Of a stretch of 64,000 nt of DNA, positions 1-11,770 are shown piece after piece. Both the position numbers and the translations under genes were made by a program. Origin of the DNA: Polytrichum commune (taxonomy: Eukaryota > Streptophyta > Polytrichopsida > Polytrichales > Polytrichaceae). The notes under the pieces are model-generated. The model had not been told where the DNA came from, did not search any database, and worked only from the letters and a program-made list of their open reading frames with translations. The DNA lies in assembly GCA_950295325.1 (NCBI GenBank), contig OX485803.1, positions 23,066,001 to 23,130,000 on the forward strand. The letters are read 5' to 3'. How positions within the stretch are numbered: the first letter of the stretch is position 1; each line of letters starts with the position of its first letter.

Positions 1-423
1 AAGTTGTTTGAGAAGGTATGCACGTGGCGGTGCTATTGTGGACACTCTTTCGACCGTCGGATCGGATTTGGGAACCATCTAAAGGCTATAACTTGATTAT
101 GGTATACATGGTCGGTGTAGACTGCGGTGAAGCACCGCACTGGTCAAGAGTTTTAGAGGAACGAGCAATATGATTGGCTACGGAATGGGTATCTTCACCG
201 GCATGGGTTTACATTATGGCCAAGGCTTTTTTAGTGGAGAACTTCAAGCCTGGATGCAACCGTACACTATGGTCAGAGTTTGAAATCAAAGAAAAAGAAG
301 AAGAAAAAATGACATGGTTGCCTACAAGGCAACGATTTTTGCTAGCGGTGCTCTTCAGAGGTCAAATTTCTTGAGCAACTTCAAAAACCCTCGAACAAGA
401 AACTAGACCTCCGGAGAACTCCA

Positions 424-427
<4 letters not shown>

Positions 428-466
<39 letters not shown>
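428..466. repeat. (TA)n microsatellite
   Basis: About 39 bases of uninterrupted alternating T and A. It lies in a non-coding stretch; the first 420 bases before it hold only a short open frame with no recognisable family. Confidence 0.95.
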
Positions 467-468
<2 letters not shown>

Positions 469-939
469 CCATCTTGGCTACCATACCAACCATCGTCTCG
501 AATAACCTTGTCTAGTGCTAAAATTCTTAATTGACCAGTGCACTACTTCATCGTAGTCTAAACCGGACCTTAGTGTCACTAGCACTAAGTGCAAATATAA
601 TACTATTTGTCATTCCTTGTGACACATTTTGGGCGTTATAGACTTACGACGTCACAATCAATGTCACGTACTAAGTGGTTTTTCATCCAATTTTTTCAAT
701 CATCCATGGCAATATTTTATTATATGAATGTTAGGGGTGTATAGAAAATTGTACTAATAAAGTTGGATGACACTACTTGTAAACTTATTCTTGAGAACTA
801 TCATTAGAAAAGTTACCACAATGACGTAGAATATCATATGACATTAAATACAATATTTAGTGAATAGTCATCGTTGGAGATTGTCATGTCGGGTTTTTGA
901 ATTTTTGGGGTTGAGGGGTTGAGGGGCAATTAACACCGT

Positions 940-1017
940 GGACCATGAAGTTGGACCATGGAAGATGGGTTTTTTTCATGGTCCAACTTTATAGTCCAAC
1001 TTCCATGGTCCAATTTC
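940..1017. repeat. Cluster of inverted GGACCATG motifs
   Basis: TTGGACCATGGAAG and its reverse complement CTTCCATGGTCCAA occur within about 70 bases, with two further partial copies between them, so the segment can fold into alternative hairpins. A further TTGGACCATG lies near 1320. The surrounding 470-1480 shows no coding signal. This is probably the end of a degenerate foldback element. Confidence 0.5.
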
Positions 1018-1483
1018 TTCAAAAAATCAATTTACAAAGCCTTTGGGCCCCTCACTAGATGTAAACCAAATGTGGACCAAGAGGAATGACCATGCACCAA
1101 AAAGTGAATGTGCTAATTTTCTTACTATATGCCCAAAAAAGGAAATTTTGAAAAGAAAATAAAATAAAAAGTTTGACCATTCTCTTGTATTCTCTTCTCT
1201 TCATCTTCTCTTCCCCCCCAAAAAACCATCAAAACTATTTATAACAACATCTCTTTGCCATGGGCCCTTGCCTTTTTCTACTAGAGCACCTCTTTTGCCT
1301 CTCCCATCATAAAATCCATTGGACCATGTCAGTGGATAATGTAGGCCTTAAATATGTCTTTTGGGGACCTCGAACTTCATGGTCACTCTAAGATTTTTTC
1401 CTTGGTGTAAACCAAAGTGGTCTCCAGACAAGTTCAACAACCAACCACAAATTTTACAGGGCCTTGGGACAACTTCATGGACT

Positions 1484-1692
1484 GGTTTTTTTGGAAATTT
1501 GGGGGCGCGTACTATATGGTTGAAATTTTATTGAAAATACCTTTCCAATGGTATATTACACGCCCCAAAAAATTTAAAATTTCAGTTGCAAAATGAATAT
1601 ATATAATTGCTTAACGACTGCATATCAAACTGGTCAAAAGAACCACAACCGATTTCGGCTGTAGTTTTTTTGGGCATAATTTTCTACTAGTG
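1484..1692. mobile_element. Left-truncated CACTA-type miniature element
   Basis: This is the right half of the family seen complete at 8244-8577 and 10416-10745. It has the central ATGGTATATTACACGCCCC block, the subterminal ACCACAACCGATTTCGGCTG block, and the terminal TTTTCTACTAGTG that ends at 1692. No left CACTAGTA end is found about 330 bases upstream, so the copy is broken on the left. Confidence 0.7.
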
Positions 1693-1989
1693 AAAGAGTG
1701 GCCAAGCAATGCCTTGGCTTCCACACCAGCCAACGAAGTACATTAGGCAAAGTTATTGTTCTTTAAATATCCATTATACCGTGTTCGTACTACCTACTTA
1801 CCCTTTCCAACTTTCATCTATGGAAAAGCATACATCCAATTTTCGGGTTGTTTTAAATCCTTTAACTTCTCTACCTACCATGGAATAGTAACCAAAAGTT
1901 CTTAGTCAACTTTAAAGTTCCACGTCATGTGTAAAATCACAACGCGCTTATCAAGACCGTTTTCTTTCAAATAATGCACTACACCAAAC

Positions 1990-2183
1990 ATGGTATTTAG
2001 TGTCACTTACTATTTCGAGTTACGTTGTGCTATAGCATTTGACTACATGTATCTATCTCTTTTTTTACCAACAAAGGCGAGAGAGTTTGTTTGGGCACTG
2101 TATAACAACAACGGTTTTACTTGGTAAAAGTGAACATAAAGAATAAAAGTATTACCGTAATAGTTAGTGACACTAAATACCAT
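1990..2183. mobile_element. Short inverted-repeat (MITE-like) element
   Basis: The ends match as inverted repeats: ATGGTATTTAGTGTCACTTA on the left, and the reverse complement of the right end reads ATGGTATTTAGTGTCACTAA. There is no open frame inside. A related end, GATATTTAGTGTGACTTACT, sits at about 9329, where it continues with similar internal sequence, so this is a dispersed family. Superfamily is not determined, as no clear target duplication is visible. Confidence 0.55.
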
Positions 2184-2339
2184 AAACGGTTGTACTACAA
2201 GTAGACACGACATCGTTGACGGAGGAACTAAAAAGAACTATTACAATTTTATTGTATAGTATCCCTTGACCCCGGTTATTTAGTAGTAGAGTCTAATCAC
2301 TTTAAGAACAACTAAGGTTTGCGGGTATTATTCGGTTAT

Positions 2340-3066
2340 TTTTCTTAGTCGGAGTTATTTGAGTGGTGTGGAGTTCGGTGAGGATCGAAGAACAAACACC
2401 ATAAAGACACAACTTTAACCCTAAGTGTTTACCATATTTGTATTGGCTCTCTCCAAGTGAAAAAATAACATATTTAAGTTACGTGTTTTCATTTTCAGTT
2501 AATTATGTCAAAGTGTCCTCATATGAAATCAACTTATTTCTCGAGTACAATATTTGAATAAGGTAAACATTCTGATGTTATTTGAAGATGTAAGTTCAAA
2601 TACGCAACTTGAGTGCCCTTGGATGCAAATACATATGTTGTATTTCGATCATGAACGTCTAATACGAGTTTTTTTTCTTTCTTTCCTCCTTGACACAAGA
2701 CAATATATGTAATAAGGTTTCAAACACATAAACACATAAATACATAAAGTTTTATTTTTGGAACTTGACGAGGTCCTTGTAATTTGTGCATTTTGGCCGC
2801 ATATCGAGACCTTGCATCAAGGAGATTGGACTATGTCTTCATATTTTATTTGTTACTCCACATCCAACAATGGACACACAAGTGGGAGGACCTCTATATT
2901 CAATTGAGGAATCATACAAACGTACACTTTGAGTGTCGTACTTAAGTATGGGTAGGTATGCTTTTTGACGATGATTTCTCTTAGATTCGCCAATGCAACA
3001 CAAATTTTATTCTGTAAATTTAAACGGTAAAAGTTGGAGGACATGCAAAATGAAACGAATCACACC
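2340..3066. repeat. Dispersed repeat, copy A
   Basis: This segment shares blocks with 50755-51150 in the same orientation: a GTGAGGATC-AAGAACAAA-ACCATA-AGACACAA block, a GGATTGGACCATGTCTTCA-like block, and an AATGCAACACAAATTTT block followed by AGTTGGAG. Copy A carries about 400 extra bases between the first two blocks. No protein of a known transposon family is readable, so it may be a degenerate non-coding part of a retroelement. Confidence 0.5.
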
Positions 3067-5392
3067 CACAAAAAAATGACATCAGCCTCTAAGGTTGGCG
3101 TGAATGAGGAACGCTTCAACTTGGTCATAACTACGAGCTCATATGTGATCCCAGAGGGGGTTGATTGAGAGGGATTATTTAAGAACACCCACATGCCTTA
3201 GGCAAACTTCCTTTGGAAAAGAATGTGACTACTTCGACGACGACAACAACAACAACAACAACAACAACAAGGGGATAGATGAGACATGTGCCCACCTGGC
3301 TGGATTTTCCATCAAGTGGAGATAAGATTTCACAGCTGTGAATCGAATTGCCAGCCACTGCATTCGGTTTTGGATACCTCTCCACTATCCTTTGATAGTT
3401 TAGGGCCACTTCACACCATCGACTACTTCAATTTTGCAAACCCCCAATTCAATCTTCAAATTTCTATCAAGTTTTGTGCAGGTCAATCCACAAATTGATT
3501 ACAGAAATTACAAATTACAATTAAAGTTGATGATCACAATTTTGGAATATATGGATGAGATCATGTCTGAAGCCTTTTTAATAAAGGATATGTTGTCTTG
3601 TATACATGTAGGAAAATCCAGAAAAAAACTAACTTAAAGTGAACTATGTTTCGGAAAACATGATGTACTAATCTGAGCTTTTTGGGTGTCAGACTGAGAC
3701 GAAAAAAAAATACAAAGAGTACGAGATTGAACTCATGAGACGACAATCATTTTATCTACTTATCCACACCACTAGCATTAATGTTATAAACAACAGCAAT
3801 TTGAAACACTCCAAGTTGTGAGTTCATTTACTTTTTAAAGTTTTGGAATAGAAAAGTGATGTTCCGTTCTTTAGTAACTATCAACCTGTAAACCCTAACT
3901 TCCCACGCCTAATTTCCCTAAACTTTGTTAAAAAAATGTGACCTCAATTTCAACGACCGTAGATGAAGATCTGAAGCTTTTTTTGACAAATGACACCGTA
4001 CATATGTTTGTAGGTTAGAGATGAGTACTCATCGTTCAGATTTTAAATGTTGAAGTTATATTATGTAAAAGATTATAATAGGAATGTCAGTACTGGTATT
4101 GAGGGGCAACAATGTAGAAATCAAGGTTGATTTTTTGATCGAACCCCCGTTCAAATCATCTCCAATGACAAAAAGTTGCCCTCGTTCAGAATATACCTAC
4201 TCGAATTAGCTTACAAATCTTGAAACCATTATTTTGTGACATCTTGGGAAGCTTTGCAATTTGAGATAGCAGTGCCACAACTGTGCATTTTTGGCATGGA
4301 TTTACACCCACCAACACATGTCCAACTAAAAATTTCCAATGGTACGTGTGACTTTAGGATATGTTGCGTTTGAGTGTCATGCAACTTTTCAGATAAATTG
4401 GGAGTCATCTGCACATAAGGACCAACAAACAACATGTTTAGGATATGTTGTCCCTAAACCGCGGAAGTGACAAATGTCACATTTTGGTTTGTGGACTAGT
4501 TCCACTATAAACCGGTTGAGAGCACACTCCCATATCTGAAATAATCCAACAATAGCTAACTATGGTGAATCAAAATTATCCACATGGCAAAACATAACAG
4601 ACTTCAGCATGAACAAAACGAGTAGTTGAAATAATCAAGAAACCATCCGAACTAGTTGTCAAAGGGGTCAGAATAAACTCCTCATGACCATATTTTGGTC
4701 GCATAGGACATCAGGGGTTAAAAGTCCGAAAGGTCCTATTATCCAAACCCCAAAATGTCATATGGAGTGGTTTAGGATCACTTTATTGAGATTTTAAAAA
4801 ATTAGAATGGTCATGAGTGTTTGTATCTCAAATTAGTCCATTTGTCATATGCAATATTCTAGTTGGAACAAATAGAAATGTATAGTGTTGTTGAGCTTGT
4901 ATGAAAGACGTAGATTTCAATGCATAGTGCAAATCATGTATTTCTAATCAATGGCATAGCATGCCACTTCATTTTTAGTTCTTCTCACGTAGTAGTTGGA
5001 CGTTTCCCATAAAAGTTAGAGAAATTGACATATAAGTCTCACATTAAAGCTCATTCTAGAATTCCACAAAGAAGCTTTTCATACACCTTCACATAAAAGA
5101 TAGAGTAACACTTCACTTGAAAGTTTCAAATAAAAGCTCACATAAAAGTTCACATGTAAGGTCCGAGATGACCCTACACTATCGGATGATAGTGGAGAGG
5201 TACCCAAACCAAAACGGAGTGGTTGGTGGTTTGATTCCCGACATAAAAACTAGCCATGTGGTCAAACACCTCTTGTGTTTCAAACAAAAAATTATATCAA
5301 ATTAAAAAAACATAACAGCTCATATGTGTTCATAGTGGACTTGACCCCACTTAGGAGCATTGCTTTTCAACCATTGGACTAGATAGATAGAA
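3067..5392. other. Intergenic DNA without recognised gene
   Basis: The segment is AT-rich and its open frames are all under about 80 codons, with no recognised domain. At about 3407 there is a TTA followed by GGGCCACTTCACAC, which resembles the end of the Harbinger-type element at 10798-11297. No matching opposite end is visible nearby. Confidence 0.5.
3236..3270. repeat. (GAC)n/(AAC)n microsatellite
   Basis: Three GAC units run into about nine AAC units. The long valine run in the minus-strand frame across it is an artefact of this repeat and not a protein signal. Confidence 0.95.
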
Positions 5393-5823
5393 ACTCTAGA
5401 CCCACGGGGGGGTCACTCCATTGTCAAGTTGAACACCACGTGCGACCAAAAAAAATCTTCTTTTGGTAAGTTGCACCACCAAAATGGGTCAACATTTTAT
5501 CAAATTTTTTTCACGAGTAGATATACACAGTACCTATGACATAGTTAAAAGTGGTAACTAAATTTGATGATTTTTTTTTTCACAAAACATACCGTTTCTA
5601 ACTAGAATGACACATAATTGAACTAAAACAATTACTAAAAAAATAAAGATGACTAAAAATTTCAAAAAAATATACAAAATATACTAGCAATGGTTATGTA
5701 TATGTAGAAAAAATATCATAAATTTTAAAATTATATATGGCATGTAATATAGGGGTAGCAAACTTTGTCCGCACGTGGTGTCAACTTGACAATGAAGTGA
5801 CCTCCCCGTGTCTAGACCTTTTC
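5393..5823. mobile_element. MITE-like element with ~50 bp inverted ends
   Basis: The left end reads TCTAGACCCACGGGG, then GGTCACTCCATTGTCAAGTT. The right end in reverse complement reads TCTAGACACGGGGAGGTCAC, then TTCATTGTCAAGTTGACACC. Both continue with CACCACGTGCG, giving roughly 50 bases of inverted identity around an AT-rich 330 base core without coding capacity. Target duplication is not evident. Confidence 0.7.
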
Positions 5824-6329
5824 CAAGGCCAACGTGAGTAAAGTATTTGTTCGTAATGTTAATGTCCCAGTGCCCACCGGACAAAGGGCCATTGGAACAA
5901 TACTAACTCTCCTCTGCATTGGACTACATTAGTGTTCACATCTCTCAAACCACTAAAAAACACATTGAAACCCTAGTGGGACTAACCATGGGAATCCTTG
6001 TAGTAATTTGTTCATGAACATTTCTCTTCTCTTCTCTCTTTTCTTTTCTCTTCTCTTCATGAACATTCATAATGGGACACTAATTCTTGAGATTAATCGA
6101 GATGGGCAACACTCTACCAAACAAAACAAAAAACAAAAAAAATATTGGATGTTCTTATATTAAACTACAAATGATTCATTTTAATGCTATAATACTATAT
6201 TAAATATGAAAACTTTGTCATTTTCGGTTTACATCTCATACATTGGATAGAGTTACGAGAAGTTGCAAAAATCAAACGACCTTCAATTGGGCAAAGGTCG
6301 AAGAGTTCTTAAGATTTATCTAGAGTGTT

Positions 6330-7030
6330 GTCAAAGGGAAATCTCATGCCACTCATGCATGCACAATATGATACGATTCCACACAAAATTTAATCCAATT
6401 TATATTGTATGAGAAATAACTGATGAATGGAAGGCATTTTTGAATGGAATTTGTATATGAAAGTACACTTTTTTCTTCTTCCAGAAACATAATCATGACA
6501 TAAGGGCATTTGTACATCGAATTTATGAATAAAAACAATCATATAATGTGCTTTAATATATTAAAAAATTAAAAGAGAAAAAGACGTGAAGGCTTGACAT
6601 GTATCTCATGGCATGCATGCACGATACAATACACTACATTTCTATACAAAATTATTTTGTTTTTATTTAACTTTGATGAAAAATAAATGATGAAAGGAGG
6701 GTGTTTTTGCATGGAATTTGTGGATGAGGCTATGCTTTTATTTATTTTTATTGAAAAATAATTCATGAATCGAGGGCATTTTTGCATAGAAATTATGGAT
6801 GAAGAAACAATCATATAAAAAAGTAAATAAAATAAAAATTGAAAAAAGGAAGAAGATGTGAAGGCCTAGCATGTATCACATGACATGCATGCTCACATGC
6901 ATGCATTGTACATTACAATATGATTCCACACGGAATAAATTTACTTTAACATTTTTTTTATGAAAACTAATTGATGAAAGGAGGGCGTTTTGCATGGAAT
7001 TTGTGGATGAAAATCCTATAATTTTTAAGA
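6330..7030. repeat. Tandem array of ~275 bp degenerate repeats
   Basis: A unit containing GTGAAGGC-TGACATGTAT, CATGCATGCACGATAC, then GATGAAAGGAGGG and GCATGGAATTTGTGGATGA recurs about three times, at roughly 6330, 6577 and 6850, with spacing near 275 bases. Units are diverged and AT-rich. There is no coding signal. Confidence 0.65.
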
Positions 7031-7499
7031 ATAAAAAGTTTTAAAATGAGAAGATAGAAAGACATGGCTATCAAACATAACACAAATCTAGAGCTCCCTC
7101 TCCCAACCACATATTTTCTCATATGTTGAGTCCAATGCAAGTTTTGCAACAATTATATGAGGGCTTTGTTCTTCTATGCACATAATTTTGAAACATATAG
7201 ACAAGGAAGGGTGTACTCAAATTGACTTTATGATGTTTTGACCTAGTATGGGAGAAATATTGAATTTGAAGAGTTTTGGCATTAAATGACAAGGTTATAA
7301 TTTGTTCAAGAATACGTCATTCGTGGTGGACATCTTAAAGCCTCATTTAGGGTTTAGACATATAGATCTAATGTCAAATTTGTCAACATAGATGTAGGTA
7401 AAGGGATTATGTTAAAATTGACATTGCTTGCATGAATCATGTTTGCAAATTAGACAAATATGCACTATATTCTTGGATATTTGAACACTAGAACATCAC

Positions 7500-8060
7500 A
7501 ATGTATTTGGCAAGCATCAAGGTAGAAGGTCTCAATTCTAGTGCACTCTCTCATGTGATAATCTTTCTTTCACGTTTGAAATATGAGTAAAAACCAAGGT
7601 CGCATAGAATAAGCTGCATCACGAATGAACTTATAAGATAAAATCATCCTACTCTTGGTCTTCTTTCCAATTTATGTTTTGGAGAATAAAGCCCAATCAC
7701 ATATATGGTCATTTTGTCCAAAATCGTAATTCCAAAACTTGCATTGTGCATTTACAACCTCTTGAGGCAATGTCAAATAAAATTTCTTCTTGCAATAATA
7801 TAAAGCCGGATCCCAAGAATGTGCAATGATGAAAATATGACTCCCATCAAGTGCTCCCAATACATATGGAATGTCATGAATGTTCTTCAAAATTAGAGGC
7901 ATTTTTCAAAATAGGACCTAATGTTGGTTTCTCATAAATGAAAAGCCTCATATGACTTTGATAGCTTCACAACATTCTCTTACGATTATTGAAGCAATGT
8001 TCTGTTTTACTCTATATAAATCAACATACATTATCAAAGTGTTACCACTTCCTAATCATT
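7500..8060 (-). pseudogene. PIF/Harbinger (HARBI1-like) transposase pseudogene
   Basis: The minus-strand translation shows the DDE nuclease core of plant Harbinger transposases. Reading 5' to 3' there is a helix-like stretch NIASIIVRECCEAIK (about 8010-7960), then IPYVLGALDGSHI with the first catalytic Asp. This is followed by QCKFWNYDFG and CDWALF with the second, and YKFIRDAAYSMRPWF with the third. The frame is broken by a stop ahead of the 7902 ATG, an in-frame TAA at 7669-7671, and a later TGA. About 130 of the usual 350-400 residues are readable, and no second (Myb-like) ORF was seen. It is dead as a gene but explains a source for the Harbinger-like miniature elements nearby. Confidence 0.85.
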
Positions 8061-8243
8061 TTAATGTCAAAGCAACTTATATATATATATATATGGAAAT
8101 ACATTTTCTTATATTTGTATCAAATTTTCACAAAACAAGCCCTAAAATTGTGCTCAAACATCTAAATGTAGGGAGATCCACTCAAATACGCTTCTTAAAC
8201 ATATACTCCAAAAATGAGCTCAAAAGATTACGCTCTACACCCC

Positions 8244-8577
8244 CACTAGTACAAAACTATGCCAAAAAGAACCGCAGCCGAAATCGGTTGCGGTGCTTTT
8301 GACCAAGATGATCTTCACTCACGAAACGGCTGTATATTTGTTTTTTTGGTTTAACAACTGGAATTTTAGGAATTCAGGGGCATGTAATATACAATTGGAA
8401 AGGTCTTGAGAATAAAATTCCAACGGTATATTACATGCCCCATAAAAATTTTAAATTTCAGCCGCAAAACAAAAGAGAAAAAATATGTAGTCGTTTAGCA
8501 ACTGTAGATCATGCTGGTCAAAACAACCGCAACCGATTTCGGCTGCGGTTTTTTTTTAACATAGTTTTCTACTAGTG
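8244..8577. mobile_element. CACTA-type miniature element, 334 bp
   Basis: It starts CACTAGTACAAAACTATGCC and ends with the inverted TTTTCTACTAGTG, the CACTA (En/Spm) terminal signature. Inside each end lies a near-palindrome: ACCGCAGCCGAAATCGGTTG on the left and AACCGCAACCGATTTCGGCT on the right. The core has an imperfect inverted ATATTACATGCCCC pair. No coding capacity. The flanks are CCC and CCA, so the 3 bp target duplication is imperfect. Confidence 0.85.
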
Positions 8578-10415
8578 CCACCTACACTCTCGAACTTTCA
8601 TAACGGCCTTGGAGTGTTCATTTGATCTCCTTCAAGAATGAAAGTGATCATCAACACCATTCCAACATTTTATTCAAACACAACAATTTGTTGAAATGCC
8701 AATAAAACAACAATCACATGTTCTATAACTATGAAGAGACAACATAAATGCGGCGTCCCTTGTCATCCATGACTATAAAATATTGAAAGAGGATTAACGC
8801 CTACTTCCATGATGATAGAAATATTCAAAAGATCCCTCGGGACTTTGCATTGGAGATGAGACTTCTACATACGACTTTGCTTTTTCACACATGCAAGTCC
8901 CGAGTCCCATGTCAAATGATATTTTTATGGCCTCTCGAGGCTCAAAAGTTGGGACTTCTTCTCCAAGTTGGGACTTGTTCACATGGGTGGGACTTGAGAC
9001 CCCGTGTGAACTGGCCCAAAGCCCGAAGAGGGTTTGGAGGCACATATGATCCTCTCCATATATGGCCTCTATGGTCAACTATGGGGAGCTTGAAGAAACT
9101 AGTACGGTTTTTGCCACTTTAGGATAGCCGTAATACGTTTTCTTTCCCTTGTGGTTCACCAATTGTCACGTGGCAATAGGCAATTTCCACATGAATGTCT
9201 TAAATAATCCAAATCTCCAAATCAAATTATTTTTTAGGAGATTGAAGGCACGAAAAGCCCCCACATGCCATTCATCCATGCACCGGGTTAAATCACCAAC
9301 AACGTTATACATAAACCACACTAATTATGATATTTAGTGTGACTTACTATTTGGAGCTACACACTGCTATATCTTTTTACTATTGATGTAATTTTTTTAT
9401 CAAGTAGACATGAACACTAATTATTTTATGTAAAGATTAAAATTGGAGCTCTTTCGTCGAAGGACACAAAATGCCAAATAGAAGAAGAAGGGCACAATGT
9501 TGCCATTTGTGTGAAGCATAGTGTTGCCTCGTTATTTAGGCGGTCTAAGTCTATATGTAATCCCGAAGGGGCGTTATGAGAATTAGAAGGCCCCAATGAT
9601 TGTTGCTTTTTTTCATTCAAGGTGAAACACCTTGAATGTGTGCAGACGAGCCAACTGGCACTTATCTCCCCCAAGGGTAAGCCCTCAGGTCTCACCTAAG
9701 CAGTGGAAAGTATCCACTATACCATGATACCCCCACTATGATTGGGTGGACTATATGTGGTAGGATGCACCGGATATCAAGTGCTAGGAAGGTCACCCAT
9801 GTGAGTACTATTCCAGCCTTAGGCGACAAAATCAGAGTTTCCACGAGATTTGAATTACAGCCTTGGGTTTAAGCCACCATGGACAACATGTTAATGATCA
9901 ACATTGACATTATTTATTTATTTATTTGGGGGGGGGGGGCGGAGGGGCGGGAACTATGTGACTAGGAAGAGTTAATTGAGATTTGTAACTATGAGCTTTT
10001 CTATTTAGAAAATGTATATCCTTTAATTCATGTGTTTTTATTGTCGTTGTACTGGCATAATGTATTTGCAAATCCAAATAGAATGATGGATAATTTATAT
10101 GAGTAAAGTAGGGAACCATAGTGCTTGAAGTGTCCGTGATAGGCGCTTCCACCTTATTGTAAACTCATTCTTACAAGCCATGTTATGGCCAAGCATATTG
10201 TAAGCCAAAGAGAGGAATCATTTTATACGAGCGTACCTATCATTCATTCAACATAAAACTCCTAAAATAGTATGAAACCTAGAAATGACTATTTTCAATT
10301 CGCTTTACATCAATAATTAGCTTTAAGGACCCCATATAAGTCTTCTTGAGATAATTTGATATGAAATGGCAAAATACATACAAGGGTTAAAGTTTTTATG
10401 TTGGATGAATGAGAG
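8578..10415. other. Intergenic DNA, no recognised gene
   Basis: Short frames at 8794-9122 and 9426-9695 have no family I recognise. A run of about 12 G at roughly 9928-9939, followed by more G-rich sequence, could form a quadruplex. A related copy of the end of the 1990-2183 element is at about 9329. Confidence 0.45.
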
Positions 10416-10745
10416 CACTAGTAGGAAACTATGCATAAAAAAACTGCAACCGATATCGGCTGCGGTTGTTTTGACCAGCCTGATATGCACTTGCCAAACG
10501 ACTATAAATTTGTCTTTTTCATTTTGCAACTACAATTTTAGGGAGTTGGGGACATGTAATATACCGTTGGAAAGGTATTTTCAAGACCTTTCCAACGGTA
10601 TATTACACGCCGCAAATCAACTAAAACTTGAGTCGCTGAACTAAAAACAAAATCTGCAGTCGTTTAGCGGTTGCTGATCTGGCTGGTCAAAAAAACCGCC
10701 GCCGACTTCGGCTGTGGTTCTTTTTGGCATAGTTTTCTACTAGTG
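10416..10745. mobile_element. CACTA-type miniature element with intact GAG target duplication
   Basis: It begins CACTAGTAGGAAACTATGC and ends CATAGTTTTCTACTAGTG. The three bases on each side are GAG (10413-10415 and 10746-10748), the 3 bp target duplication expected for CACTA elements. Subterminal near-palindromes (ACTGCAACCGATATCGGCTG on the left) flank a core hairpin with two perfect 22-base arms at 10555-10576 and 10586-10607 and a 9-base loop. There is no coding capacity, so it must be moved by an autonomous element elsewhere. Confidence 0.92.
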
Positions 10746-10797
10746 GAGGTACACTCATATACAATAATTCTCTCTCTCCTTGTAAGCCTTGGTATTA

Positions 10798-11297
10798 GGG
10801 CCACTTCACACACGAGACGGAGAGTCCGTGACCATACCACTTCAAGCACTCTCATTGGTGAAAAAAGACGGAGTTGGTCCAAGTTCGCTTCACGCTACGC
10901 TTGAGGGGCCAGTGGAGTATGTGAATGCAAGATGGATGTAAAGTCTACATGGAGTCCTACATGGCATGGAATGGACCAGGTTTCATGGCCACTTGGACTA
11001 TTCTCAAAAATCACCTCTTGGAGGTAGGCCTAACACAAAACCGGGAGACCATGGCACTCCGAACACTCACAACCATTGATTTATTCTACTTTATCACGTG
11101 TGAGGACCCGCATGGATAGAAATTCGTTGGAATAGCATTTGGTTGAGGGTCCAATCACATATGACTTCACACTACACTTGAGGGTCTGTGATCACACTCC
11201 ATGATTTTGGAAGTGTCTTGGGACGGCCTTTGGACACTTTCTTTTGAGCTCTCACAATTACATGGTCACGGCCCTTGGCTCCTGTGTGAAGTGGCCC
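10798..11297. mobile_element. Harbinger/Tourist-type miniature element, 500 bp
   Basis: The left end GGGCCACTTCACACACGAG pairs with the right end, whose reverse complement is GGGCCACTTCACACAGGAGC. Both continue to a shared CCGTGACCAT about 35 bases in. The flanks are TTA (10795-10797) and TCA (11298-11300), consistent with a mutated 3 bp TWA-type duplication of PIF/Harbinger. Internal sequence resembles the H+-ATPase intron insertion at 56191-56537. Confidence 0.75.
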
Positions 11298-11711
11298 TCA
11301 TTGTTCTTCAAAGTATTAAGAACACGACGAAATTTGCCTAACTTTGTGTATCATAGAAAACGAACCAAAGCCGCGTTAATCATGGTCATAATTGGCAACC
11401 AAGTGTAACAAGATGATTCTCGGACTTAAAGTGTAGCTATAACTTTAATGAGATAATCTATTTAATTTAAATATGTTAATATATATCACCAGGTAATAGG
11501 TATTTAATTTAAAGGGTAGTGCATTTCCCTATAGAACTAAATAGTTTTGTCTGCAAGCTTACAAGTTTGAAAATTCAATATGTGAATTGAATTAGGTATA
11601 GGTTATAAGAGAAATTGGTTGCTTAAAGTTCACACATTTACTCATACGAGCAATCAATCAACAACTTCTATGATTAAGACTCCCATTGGAGGAAAGAAGA
11701 GATTTTTTTTG

Positions 11712-11713
<2 letters not shown>

Positions 11714-11765
<52 letters not shown>
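11714..11765. repeat. (TC)26 microsatellite
   Basis: An uninterrupted TC dinucleotide run of 52 bases, preceded by a T/G stretch. Confidence 0.97.

Positions 11766-11770
<5 letters not shown>

Noticed and set aside
3179-3409. Minus-strand open frame with a long valine run
   Set aside because: The run is the translation of the (AAC)n microsatellite, and the rest has no family resemblance.
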